This document shows positions 1 through 8,070 of a stretch of 39,448 nt of DNA, in pieces; position 1 is the stretch's first letter; each line of letters begins with the position of its first letter. Position numbers and translations under genes: made by a program. The notes beneath the pieces were generated by a model. It was not told the origin of the DNA. It searched no databases and saw only the letters and a program-made list of their open reading frames with translations. This DNA comes from Actinomycetes bacterium (lineage in GTDB: Bacteria > Actinomycetota > Acidimicrobiia > Acidimicrobiales > JAJZXF01). Where the stretch lies: NCBI GenBank assembly GCA_021802485.1, contig JAJZXF010000016.1, forward strand, positions 1 through 39,448, given 5' to 3'.

Positions 1-1040
1 GTAGTGCCCCGCGACGAGGAGCTGGGGGTATCTCACACCTCGATTACCCCAGGACTTGCGGCGATGACAGACCGGGTGGGTGCTGCTGTTCCCTTTGCAA
101 AAGGCCGTGATCTGCTTTCTGAGCTCGCGGGGATTGAGCTTTCCACCAAACGGGTGGAGCGCTGCGCAGAAGCTGACGGCAAGGCAATAGCAGCAGCAAT
201 TGACACCTATGCAGCGTGTGTCGCAACCGGAGAGGTGGTGCCACTTCCTCCAGCTGGTGCGATCCCGAAGCTATACGTAGCTGTTGATGGCACCGGGATA
301 CCAGCAGTGCCTGTGGACACCGCTCACAGGAAGGGCAAGGGCCCAGACGGGCGAGCACATACCCGGGAGGTAAAGCTCGGGGTGGCGTTCACCCAGACCA
401 CCACCGACGACGAGGGCTACCCGATCAGAGATCCAGACTCTTCGAGCTACGTGGCTACCTTGGAACCCGTCGAGCACTTCGGCACCCTCATCTCCGCCGA
501 GGCCCGCCGCCGAGGCTCAGCGAAAGCAACAGAGATGGTCATCCTCGGCGACGGCGCAGTGTGGATCTGGAACCTAGCGAAGGCGCACTTCCCCTCTGCG
601 ACCCACATCGTCGACCTCTACCACGAAAGAGTGCACCTCTCAGACCTCGCAAAGCTGCTCGCCTGCGTGCTCGGAGACGAACGGGCTGCATGGCTCGCAG
701 AGCGCAAAGATGAGCTCGACGACGGCGACATCCCTGCGATCCTCGCTGCGGCTAGAACACTCGATGTCCCTGCTGACAAGACCAACGACCTCGACACAGC
801 ACTCGGCTACTTCGAGAACAACGCAGCCCGGATGGCCTACAAGGCCTTTCGGGCTGCAGGGCACTTCGTCGGCTCCGGCACGGTCGAAGCAAGGCCGTGA
901 TCGCCCAACGCCTCAAGCTCTCGGGAATGCGCTAGAGCGTACGAGGCGCTACCGGCATCGCAACCCTACGCTGTCAGGAAGCAAGCGGGCGCTGGGAAGA
1001 AGTCTGGAAGTTGCCCCGCACTCAGACGAGCGTGGCGTGA
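1..1040 (+). pseudogene. ISKra4-family transposase, 5'-truncated by window edge and broken
   Basis: The open frame from base 1 encodes the central and C-terminal part of an ISKra4-type DDE transposase: the PRDEELGVSH segment, then VAVDGTG (first catalytic Asp region), VILGDGAVWIWNLA (second Asp region), HIVDLYHERVHL, and GYFENNAARMAYKAFRAAGHFVGSGTVEA. The family continues with a Gly-Cys-Lys-Ala-Val-Ile block. Here the frame breaks at 890/891 as if 7 nt were lost, and the next frame carries KAVIAQRLKLSGMR. A TAG at 933-935 then replaces the usual Trp codon, and the C-terminus continues (SVRGATGIATLRCQEASGRW) to TGA at 1038-1040. The N-terminus lies outside the window. The two lesions make activity very unlikely. 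A second fragment of the same family lies at 29244-29450 on the minus strand. Confidence 0.88.
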
Positions 1041-1508
1041 CCCCGCTACCTACAAATCTGGCGCACACCCGTCGCCTCCCGACTCACGACTTTTCGGCTG
1101 GTCGGCAAGGCTTGGGTATTGCGGTCGCTCAGCCAGCCCCAGTTCGAGGATCTAAGGGCCCTGTTGGACCGAAGTTCCCTCCGGTGATACGCTGCAACGT
1201 TTCTACCTGGCAAAACGCGTATCTCACATGACTACGCGTTGGCATGTATTTCTGGCCCCTGAGCCTCTGTGACCTGGGCAAATGAACGGCTCTTGGTGGG
1301 GCCGGGGGGGAACTTCGGACTAGAGCGAGACCGAACCCGAACGCAGGCAAGTGAATCATGGCTTTGCCCAAGTCTTGCGTCCTAAGGTCGTCCCGACAGG
1401 CAGTTGTCGATACCGGCCAGGATGTGTCGATACGCTGATCACATCCACCCACGCACTCTAGCCCGCAAAGTGGACCTGGAAATGCGTTGTGAGCGCAGAT
1501 AGCAAAGC
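1041..1508. other. Non-coding gap after the transposase relic
   Basis: About 470 bases lie between the ISKra4 relic and the adenosine kinase stop. Short open frames on both strands have no recognisable product. The only structure seen is a perfect 8-bp inverted repeat at 1214-1240, listed separately. The gap probably holds the downstream end of the IS, but I cannot identify its terminal repeat. Confidence 0.5.
1214..1240. repeat. Perfect 8-bp inverted repeat
   Basis: AACGCGTA at 1214-1221 is repeated in inverse as TACGCGTT at 1233-1240, separated by 11 bases. It could be a small hairpin or a dyad protein-binding site. It has no T-run, so it is not a typical intrinsic terminator, and nothing ties it to a particular gene. 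Confidence 0.45.
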
Positions 1509-2534
1509 TCAGCCAAGAACACCCGCCGCGCCAGCGACAGCAGCAAGCGACGCTACAGGTCGGGCGCCAAGGTGAGTGATCACCTCCGCCGCGCACAGGC
1601 TTCCCAGACGAGCACAGGCTTCATGCCCCAACTGGCGGGAGAGTCCGAACAAGAAACCAGCAGCGTACAGATCTCCCGCTCCCGTCGTGTCAACAACCTC
1701 ACTCACGGATACCGGATCCACCTCAGCCACCACACCTGAGTCGATAACCAGCGAGCCGCGCTCGCCCCTCGTAACAGCTGCAAGCAGGTCCATCCGAGCA
1801 AGCTCGGGAACAGCAGCCTCGAGATCATCGACACGAAAGAGCGACGCCACTTCAGCTTCGTTCGCAAAAACGAGATCCACCGGACCACGCAGCAAGTCCA
1901 GGAACTCGACCCGGTGCCGGTCCACGCAGAACGGATCGGAAAGCGTGAACGCGACCCGCCCACCTGAGTTCCGGGCTAGCTCCATCGCTAGCCGCATAGC
2001 CTCCTTCGCCTGGGGTAGATCCCAGAGATAGCCCTCCAGGTAGACGATGCCCGAACGCGACAGTACGGCCGGGACCACGTCGTCGGGAGCGAGCCCAGAG
2101 GCCGCACCGAGGTGGGTGGCCATCGTCCGCTCACCGTCGGGAGTGACGAACACCATGCAGTGGCCCGTAGCGTGCCCGGCCGCACGGCTACAGAAGACCG
2201 CTGCCCCCTCTCGCTCCATGTCATCAAGAAAGAACCCGCCGAGCCCGTCCTCGCCCACTTTTCCTATATAGGCAACCTTCCCGCCTAGCGCAGCCACTCC
2301 CACGACTGTGTTAGCGCTCGACCCGCCAGAGCGTCGGGTCGTCCCAAGTGGGAGTGCTTCGATCAGGGAGCCAAGGGCATCCGCCTCCGTAGCGTCCACG
2401 AGCGTCATCGCTCCCTTCGCCAGACCGAGTCTGGCGAGGTCCTCGTCTTCGAGTTCGACGACGACGTCTACGAGCGCGCTACCCACCGCGGCCACATCGA
2501 AATGGTCTTCCTGCAGATCCTCGCCTTGCGTCAT
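1509..2534 (-). CDS. Adenosine kinase, PfkB/ribokinase family
   Basis: A 341-aa PfkB-type sugar/nucleoside kinase that most resembles bacterial adenosine kinases (ATP + adenosine to AMP + ADP, purine salvage, cytosolic). The start FDVAAVGSALVDVV is followed by the substrate-lid segment RRSGGSSANTVVGVAALGG, then ERTMATHLGAA, YLEGYLWD, TLSDPFCVDRHR, FANEAEVASLF, and PfkB signature 2, DTTGAGDLYAAGFLFGL, with the catalytic Asp in the GAGD anion hole. YLEGYLWD and the SDPFCVDRHR block are typical of the adenosine-kinase branch rather than ribokinase or fructokinase. The ATG at 2534 is chosen because the family homology begins a few residues later; the frame is open to 2879 but that stretch overlaps the divergent aminopeptidase gene and has no family similarity. 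Only 81 bp separate it from that gene. Confidence 0.85.
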   Translation of the reverse strand: MTQGEDLQEDHFDVAAVGSALVDVVVELEDEDLARLGLAKGAMTLVDATEADALGSLIEALPLGTTRRSGGSSANTVVGVAALGGKVAYIGKVGEDGLGGFFLDDMEREGAAVFCSRAAGHATGHCMVFVTPDGERTMATHLGAASGLAPDDVVPAVLSRSGIVYLEGYLWDLPQAKEAMRLAMELARNSGGRVAFTLSDPFCVDRHRVEFLDLLRGPVDLVFANEAEVASLFRVDDLEAAVPELARMDLLAAVTRGERGSLVIDSGVVAEVDPVSVSEVVDTTGAGDLYAAGFLFGLSRQLGHEACARLGSLCAAEVITHLGARPVASLAAVAGAAGVLG

Positions 2535-2615
2535 TGTTGTCACGGGATGCGACCTTACCAAGAACACAGACCGGGACCGGTGAACGCCTCGGGCGGCTAA
2601 CCCGAACCGTGTAGT
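2535..2615. promoter_or_regulatory. Divergent promoter region, adenosine kinase / aminopeptidase
   Basis: The 81 bp between the two divergent starts must contain the promoters of both genes unless either is transcribed from within the other. No convincing Shine-Dalgarno lies before the GTG at 2616 or the ATG at 2534, so one or both transcripts may be leaderless. Promoter boxes are not clear enough to place. Confidence 0.4.
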
Positions 2616-5342
2616 GTGCCCACTGTGGACAACCGAGAGAGCAGCGATACCGCCACTGGCGCTAACAAGATCACCCAGAACCCACAGAGCAGCTACAGGC
2701 TGGCGAAAACCGTCGTGCCAAGGCGTTATGAAATCACCATCACGCCTGATATTGCCTCTGGAAGCTTCAGCGGCACCGAACAGATCGAGTTCACGGTCCT
2801 GGAGCCGGTCACTGAGCTGGTCTTGAACGCCGCCGAACTCGAAATTAGCAACGCCCGCATCCACGAGCGAGGAGTTCACATAGCGCCGTCACAGATCGAC
2901 ATGGACGCTGAGTGGGAACGGGTGCACATACACCTGAATGAGCCGCTCGATGCCGGGTCCTTGACACTGGAGCTGGATTTCTCCGGAAGCCTGGATCAAA
3001 AGCTACGCGGCTTCTACAAGAGCGTCTACCACCGCGACGGCGTAGCACACGCCGTCGCGGTGACCCAGTTCGAAGCCACTGATGCCCGCAGAGCCTTTCC
3101 CTGCTGGGACGAACCCGACATGAAGGCCGTCTTCTCGATCCGCCTCGCGGTCGAGGAGGGCCATCTGGCAATCTCGAACACACCGATCGCTGAAGAGCTC
3201 CCCGTCGAGCAGGGGCGGCGGCTCGTTCGCTTCGAGGACACCATCCCGATGTCAACATACCTGGTCGCGTTCGTGATCGGACCGCTAGAGACGACGGCCC
3301 CCGTCGAGGTCGACGGGGTCCAAGTCCGCATCGTCCATGCTCCAGGTCAGGGGCACCTGACCTCCTTCGCCCTCGAGGTCTGCTCTCACGCGCTTAGCTT
3401 CTTCTCGGACTACTTCGCGATCCCATACCCGGGCAGGAAGCTAGACCTCATAGCGCTTCCCGACTTCGCGTTTGGAGCGATGGAGAACCTGGGCGCGGTC
3501 ACCTTCAGGGAGTCGCTGCTCATCATCGACCCCGAGAGCGCGTCCCGCTTGGAGTTGGAGAGGGTGGCCGATGTCATCTCGCACGAGATCGCGCATATGT
3601 GGTTCGGTGATCTCGTCACCATGAAGTGGTGGAACGGGATCTGGCTGAACGAGGCGTTCGCGACATTCATGGAGCTCGCATGCGTCGATCACTTCAGGCC
3701 AGAGTGGGAGCGCTGGACAAGCTTCGGGCTTTCCCGTGAGGCCGCAATGTCAACCGACGGGCTGGCGTCCACGCGACCGATCGAGTTCCCTGTCGCGCAC
3801 CCGAGGGAGGCCGAGGGAATGTTCGACATCCTCACCTACGAAAAGGGCGCGAGCGTTCTACGAATGCTGGAGCAATACCTTGGGGCGGCCCGCTTCCGGG
3901 AAGGCATCCGCGCATACCTCGCAAAGCACCTGTACGCGAACGCAGAGACCACGGACCTCTGGGACGCGCTTGAGGAGTCTACTGGCGAGCCCATTCGGGC
4001 GACGATGGACTCTTGGATCTTCCAGGGCGGATACCCGGTCATTTCGGCCACGCTCCGAGCTGGCGGTAGCGAGTCCGGAGCGTCCGAGCCTCCCTCTTTG
4101 CGCCTAGCCCTGGAACAACAGCCTTTCCGGTACCGCAAGTCGCCTGACGCTTCGGATGCCACATGGATCGTCCCCATCGTCGTGAGTGCTCGCGTAGGGG
4201 ACGAGACAGTAACGAGGAAGGAACTGCTCGAGCAGCCAGCCAAGGGCATCGCAACCAGCGATGCAAGAGGGCCAGGTGCCGGACCCATCACGGGACGCGT
4301 CGTAGTTGACCTGCCCGGCTCTACTCAGTGGGCCTTTGTTAACGCAGGCGGATGGGGCTTCTACAGGGTCGCATACGACGCAAACTCCAGGGAGAAGCTC
4401 CTCGACCCATTTTCATCCAAGCGACTCAACACACTCGAGCGCTTCAACTTCACGGCGGATTCTTGGGCGAACGTACTCTGTGGCGAAAGCCCGCTAGAAG
4501 AGATCATCGCTGTCCTCAACGCAGCTCGGGACGAGAACGATCACAACATCTGGACGTTCATCACCGGCATCCTCGGCTTTTGGGACCACGTCGCGCGCGG
4601 TGACCAACATGACGCCGTGCGCGAGTTCTCAAGGTCGCTGCTTCGCCCACAGCTGGAACGCTTCGGCTGGGATGCAAGCCCCGGACAAGAAGACCTGGAG
4701 GGCACGCCGATCCTAAGAGGGAGGCTAATCGAGGCTCTCGGCACCACGGGAGATGATGAGGAAGTGCGTGCGCACGCGATCTCCCTGCACGGGGAGTTCC
4801 TTCAGGGAAGAGGCCGGGGGGCGTCTCTCGATCCGAACATCCTCTCCGCCGTTGTCTGCGTAGCAGCGACTTGGGGGACTCCAGACGATCTCGACACCTT
4901 CTTGGATCGCTACCGGCACCCCCGCGACCCCCAAGAGGAGTTGCGCTACCTCTACGCTATGGCCTGCTTTCGGGACGCCACGGCAATCGATCGCGTGCTC
5001 GATCTCGCGCTCAGCGAGGTTCGCACACAAAATGCTCCATTCCTGCTGCGTCAGCTCCTTGCGAGCAGGAATGCCTGCGAGACCGCTTGGGTCTTCCTGA
5101 AAGAGCACTGGGACGAGATACTGTCGCGCTTTCCGGACAATACGATACCCCGCATGCTTGACGGCGTTCGCAGCCTCTGCACCTCAAGCGATCTCGTAGA
5201 AGACGTGATCACATTCTTCGACGCCCACCCCCTGAAGTCCGGCCAGCGAACACTCGATCAATCACTTGAACGGCTCTGTGTGAACCTCTCGTTCGCACAG
5301 AGGGAGGCTCACCGGTTCCGGGACCTGCTGCAAGGTCAATAG
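2616..5342 (+). CDS. pepN: Aminopeptidase N, M1 family zinc metallopeptidase
   Basis: A 908-aa M1 (gluzincin) aminopeptidase that removes N-terminal amino acids from peptides in the cytosol. Domain order: N-terminal beta saddle (about 1-220), catalytic domain with the exopeptidase motif GAMENLGAVTF (near residue 290) and the zinc site HEIAHMWFGDLVTMKWWNGIWLNEAF (near 325), where HExxH and the Glu of NEAF bind zinc; then a beta domain and an ERAP1-like helical C-terminal domain (about 570-905). Length and order match PepN-type enzymes. There is no signal peptide. The start is GTG (a second in-frame GTG lies three codons on); no good ribosome site is visible. It is transcribed away from the adenosine kinase gene and is followed by a candidate hairpin at 5489-5518. 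Confidence 0.93.
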   Translation: MPTVDNRESSDTATGANKITQNPQSSYRLAKTVVPRRYEITITPDIASGSFSGTEQIEFTVLEPVTELVLNAAELEISNARIHERGVHIAPSQIDMDAEWERVHIHLNEPLDAGSLTLELDFSGSLDQKLRGFYKSVYHRDGVAHAVAVTQFEATDARRAFPCWDEPDMKAVFSIRLAVEEGHLAISNTPIAEELPVEQGRRLVRFEDTIPMSTYLVAFVIGPLETTAPVEVDGVQVRIVHAPGQGHLTSFALEVCSHALSFFSDYFAIPYPGRKLDLIALPDFAFGAMENLGAVTFRESLLIIDPESASRLELERVADVISHEIAHMWFGDLVTMKWWNGIWLNEAFATFMELACVDHFRPEWERWTSFGLSREAAMSTDGLASTRPIEFPVAHPREAEGMFDILTYEKGASVLRMLEQYLGAARFREGIRAYLAKHLYANAETTDLWDALEESTGEPIRATMDSWIFQGGYPVISATLRAGGSESGASEPPSLRLALEQQPFRYRKSPDASDATWIVPIVVSARVGDETVTRKELLEQPAKGIATSDARGPGAGPITGRVVVDLPGSTQWAFVNAGGWGFYRVAYDANSREKLLDPFSSKRLNTLERFNFTADSWANVLCGESPLEEIIAVLNAARDENDHNIWTFITGILGFWDHVARGDQHDAVREFSRSLLRPQLERFGWDASPGQEDLEGTPILRGRLIEALGTTGDDEEVRAHAISLHGEFLQGRGRGASLDPNILSAVVCVAATWGTPDDLDTFLDRYRHPRDPQEELRYLYAMACFRDATAIDRVLDLALSEVRTQNAPFLLRQLLASRNACETAWVFLKEHWDEILSRFPDNTIPRMLDGVRSLCTSSDLVEDVITFFDAHPLKSGQRTLDQSLERLCVNLSFAQREAHRFRDLLQGQ

Positions 5343-5488
5343 CCAGCGAGTCCACAACGGTAGGTCAAGCGTTTCTCAACCGGCGGCTGACGGCGCGAAG
5401 CAAGAGTGGGTGCCAGCGTAACAGCTCGAGGTCTCACTTCACCCGCGCGCGCAAGACTAGCGGGGACTCACAAGGCGCTGCACGGTCC

Positions 5489-5518
5489 GAAAAACCGAAC
5501 CCACTGGGGAGGTTTTTC
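5489..5518. terminator. Candidate terminator hairpin after pepN
   Basis: GAAAAACC at 5489-5496 pairs exactly with GGTTTTTC at 5511-5518, with a 14-base loop, and the downstream sequence is T/C-rich. It lies between the pepN stop and the next gene, so it may end pepN transcription. The stem is A/T-rich and the loop is long, so this is a moderate candidate only. Confidence 0.4.
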
Positions 5519-5565
5519 CTTTTCCCAAGACACGAGAGCTGCGAAAGCGTGGCAAGCTGATAATC

Positions 5566-6270
5566 GTGGCTGAGGATGGAGATTGCAGCGAGACCCCCAG
5601 TGCAGTAGCTGGTGAGATGCCCGCGATGGACGCACGGCTATTCGAGCTTGCGCGAGCCACCAAGGGCTTTATGCCGGACTCCGAGGGCATGGCCCTTTAC
5701 CACGCGGCGCTCGCAACCGCGGGCGATGAGAGCACGTCCTGGGTGGAGATCGGCGCATACTGCGGAAAGTCCACCGTCTACCTAGGCGCCGCCGCAATGT
5801 CCGCAGGATCAGTTCTTTTCAGCGTGGACCACCACAATGGCTCAGAGGAGAACCAGCCGGGATGGGAACATCACGATCCCTCCCTGGTCGACCCAGACAC
5901 GGGACGCATGGACACCCTCAGGAACTGGCGAAAGACCATAAACGAAGCCCGCCTAGGCTCACACGTCGTGGGCGTGATCGGAGACTCATCAACCGTGTCA
6001 GCCCACTGGGCCACGCCGCTCGCATTCGTGTTCATCGACGGCGGCCATGCAGAAGAGGTCGCCTGGGCGGACTACAGAGGGTGGGCACGACACATTGCTC
6101 CGGGCGGAACCCTCGCAATCCACGACGTCTTTGACAATCCGCTGGAAGGAGGCCGGCCTCCGTTCGACATTTGGAAGGCCGCGCTGGAGTCCGGGGCCTT
6201 CGTTGAATCAGGAGCTTTGGGGAGCCTAAGGCTGTTGCGCAGGATCGGCGACGGCGCCGACCGACGCTGA
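5566..6270 (+). CDS. Class I SAM-dependent methyltransferase (Methyltransf_24 type)
   Basis: A 234-aa protein with the Methyltransf_24 pattern. The SAM-binding strand and loop are WVEIGAYCGKSTVYLGAAA (near residue 62). An acidic strand, LFSVDHHNGSEENQPGWEHH, contains the HHNGSEENQPGWE block seen in this subgroup, and LAFVFIDGGHAEEVAWADY (motif III/IV, often metal-binding Asp/His) is followed by WARHIAPGGTLAIHDVFDNP. The methyl acceptor is unknown. The start is GTG at 5566 with a weak ribosome site. Its last 45 bases overlap, tail to tail, the C-terminal end of the toroid-protein gene on the other strand. That gene, the neighbouring methyltransferase and the GT4 glycosyltransferase probably act with it on one glycan or glycolipid (inference). 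Confidence 0.8.
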   Translation: MAEDGDCSETPSAVAGEMPAMDARLFELARATKGFMPDSEGMALYHAALATAGDESTSWVEIGAYCGKSTVYLGAAAMSAGSVLFSVDHHNGSEENQPGWEHHDPSLVDPDTGRMDTLRNWRKTINEARLGSHVVGVIGDSSTVSAHWATPLAFVFIDGGHAEEVAWADYRGWARHIAPGGTLAIHDVFDNPLEGGRPPFDIWKAALESGAFVESGALGSLRLLRRIGDGADRR

Positions 6271-7359
6271 CAGATCTGGGAGATCCGGGAGCCCCTCCCC
6301 CCTGAACAGCCCTGACGATGCCCCTTGTCCCGCAAGTGCATTCGCCGCCAGCACCACAGCAGCTGCTGTGTAGGTACTCCGCTCGCCGCCTGGAAACGGG
6401 ATCTGCTCCGGAAATACTAGCCCAGTCCAGTAAGAGCCGTCCTCGCAACGCAACCCGCGAGTCGTCTCGAATAGAGCGCGCGCCTCGCCTGAAAGGCCTA
6501 GGCAGTCCAAGGCGATGACGCACTCCGCTGTCTCTGCAGCGGTTACCCACGGACGCTCGGAGACGCACCTCACACCCAGTCCCCCCATGACGAACTCCAT
6601 CCATCGCTCACGGATCCGCTCAATGCCCTTCGTAGCGCGCACAGCGCCGGAGAGGACGGGATAATACCAGTCCATAGCGTAATTGCGCTTTGGTTCAAAC
6701 AGCTCGTCTCCGCGGAGGATCGCGTGGCGAAGGCGACCAGCAGAGAGCTCCCACTCCGGGCGCTCCAATCCAAGTTGCTCCGCGCAGGCAACCGCGCATC
6801 GCAGGCTCAGGTAGATCGAGGACGATCCAGTAAGGAGCGCGTAGCTGCCGGGGGTGCCGTCGGGCTCCAGCGACCACAGCACCGTGCCGTCCGAGCACTG
6901 CCATGCAAGAACGAAGTCAATCGCACGAGCCACCACCGGCCACATCGAAGCAAGGAAACCAGCATCTTTGGTATGCAGGTAGTGAAACCACACGCCGGTT
7001 GCCACATAAGCGCACACATTCGTGTCCTTGCGGTAATCCTCGATCCCCGATTCGAGGTAGTAGTTATACCAGGAGCCATCTGGCAATTGAGTCGATGCAA
7101 GCCATTGGAAGGCACGCTCGGCTTCGACACGGTATCCCGCGACAAGCAATGCCATCGCGGCTTCAACATGGTTCCAAGGATCGCAGTGACCGCCGGGGAA
7201 CCAGGGGATCATACCGTCTTGTAGCTGGACTCCAGCTACCGTTTCGGCAGTCGTCCCCAGGCAGTGGCGTTCAAATAGGTCGCCTCCTAGATCATCGTTA
7301 TACGCTGGTTGTTGCACCCTGCTGCCAGCGGCTTCAGGTCCCAGTTCCTGCGGGTTCAA
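6226..7359 (-). CDS. Alpha/alpha-toroid protein, 'prenyltransferase / squalene-cyclase-like'
   Basis: A 377-aa all-helical repeat protein. Recurring helix pairs with aromatic and Gly-Asp turns are visible: AERAFQWLASTQLPDGSWYNYY (a QxxDGSW repeat as in terpene cyclases), AYVATGVWFHYLHTKD, FVLAWQCSDGTVLW, TAAETAECVIALDCLGLSGEA and RCEDGSYWTGLVFP. Such proteins are usually annotated as prenyltransferase or squalene oxidase repeat, but the fold is also that of (alpha/alpha)6 glycosidases, so the catalytic role is open. The start chosen is TTG at 7359, because its TTGA overlaps the stop of the upstream methyltransferase and GGAG lies 8 nt before it; the frame is open further upstream only inside that gene, and a GTG about 15 codons later is an alternative. 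It is co-transcribed with the methyltransferase and GT4 gene and overlaps the opposing methyltransferase gene by 45 bp. Confidence 0.65.
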   Translation of the reverse strand: MNPQELGPEAAGSRVQQPAYNDDLGGDLFERHCLGTTAETVAGVQLQDGMIPWFPGGHCDPWNHVEAAMALLVAGYRVEAERAFQWLASTQLPDGSWYNYYLESGIEDYRKDTNVCAYVATGVWFHYLHTKDAGFLASMWPVVARAIDFVLAWQCSDGTVLWSLEPDGTPGSYALLTGSSSIYLSLRCAVACAEQLGLERPEWELSAGRLRHAILRGDELFEPKRNYAMDWYYPVLSGAVRATKGIERIRERWMEFVMGGLGVRCVSERPWVTAAETAECVIALDCLGLSGEARALFETTRGLRCEDGSYWTGLVFPEQIPFPGGERSTYTAAAVVLAANALAGQGASSGLFRGEGLPDLPDLSASVGAVADPAQQP

Positions 7360-8069
7360 CTCGCCTTCTCCAGGTATACAACCAGGCTCTTCCCGATGAA
7401 CGGGTCCAGGAGCCGCCCGATGGCGCGAGTGATAAATGGCCGGTCGACTATGTCCCACACAAGGAAGCGATGGTACGCCTTGACCAGTGGATGGTCCTCG
7501 CGTCCAGGGCCGACGAAGCACCTGAGCCACCAGTACGGTGAGTGAAGGCTGTGAGCGTGATGAAGTGCCACGGGCTCGAACCCTACCTCAGCAAGCCGGC
7601 CAATTAGCGTAGAGCGCGGATAAATTCGCACGTGCCCCCCCTTCACGCTGTGGTAGGAGTCCGACAAAGCCCAGTTCACCAGCTCTGGCCCGAACCTCGG
7701 AACCGTAACCGCCAGTAGGCCCCCTGGACGAAGGACGCGGTGGATCTCGGCCATAGCCTTGGTGTCCGCCGGCACATGCTCCAGCACCTCCGCAGCCACA
7801 ATCCGGTCAAAGCTCCCGTCGAGAAATGGCAGGCGGAGTGCGTCTGCGTTGACCACAGAGCCCGATCCTCCCTGTAATACCCGGTCCTCAGCCGCGAGAG
7901 CTCCCATCATTCCCCGAACCTCCGTGAGAGCAGTGCGATCCGCATCCACCGCCACCACGCGCTGGCCTAGACACATGGCTTCAAACGCGTGTCGTCCGCC
8001 ACCACAGCCCATGTCGAGAAGGCGTTCTCCAGGCCCGAGGCGCATCCTTTCAAAGTCGACCGTTAGCAT
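7356..8069 (-). CDS. Class I SAM-dependent methyltransferase (Methyltransf_11 type)
   Basis: A 237-aa methyltransferase with a textbook SAM-binding fold: motif I LLDMGCGGGRHAFEA (residues 18-32), an acidic strand VVAVDADRTAL, DALRLPFLDGSFDRIVAAEVLEHV (motifs II/III) and LRPGGLLAVTVPRFGPE. The C-terminal half, with HVRIYPRSTLIGRLAEVGFEPV and HHAHSLHSPYWWLRCFVG, is typical of small-molecule or lipid/sugar O-methyltransferases; the acceptor is unknown. The ATG at 8069 follows the GT4 stop by one base (TGAGATG), and its own TGA overlaps the TTG start of the toroid protein, so the three genes are almost certainly one translationally coupled operon. Confidence 0.85.
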   Translation of the reverse strand: MLTVDFERMRLGPGERLLDMGCGGGRHAFEAMCLGQRVVAVDADRTALTEVRGMMGALAAEDRVLQGGSGSVVNADALRLPFLDGSFDRIVAAEVLEHVPADTKAMAEIHRVLRPGGLLAVTVPRFGPELVNWALSDSYHSVKGGHVRIYPRSTLIGRLAEVGFEPVALHHAHSLHSPYWWLRCFVGPGREDHPLVKAYHRFLVWDIVDRPFITRAIGRLLDPFIGKSLVVYLEKAS

Positions 8070-8070
8070 C

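Noticed and set aside
2535-2879. N-terminal extension of the adenosine kinase frame
   Set aside because: It lies on the complementary strand of the aminopeptidase gene and has no family similarity; kinase homology starts just after the ATG at 2534.
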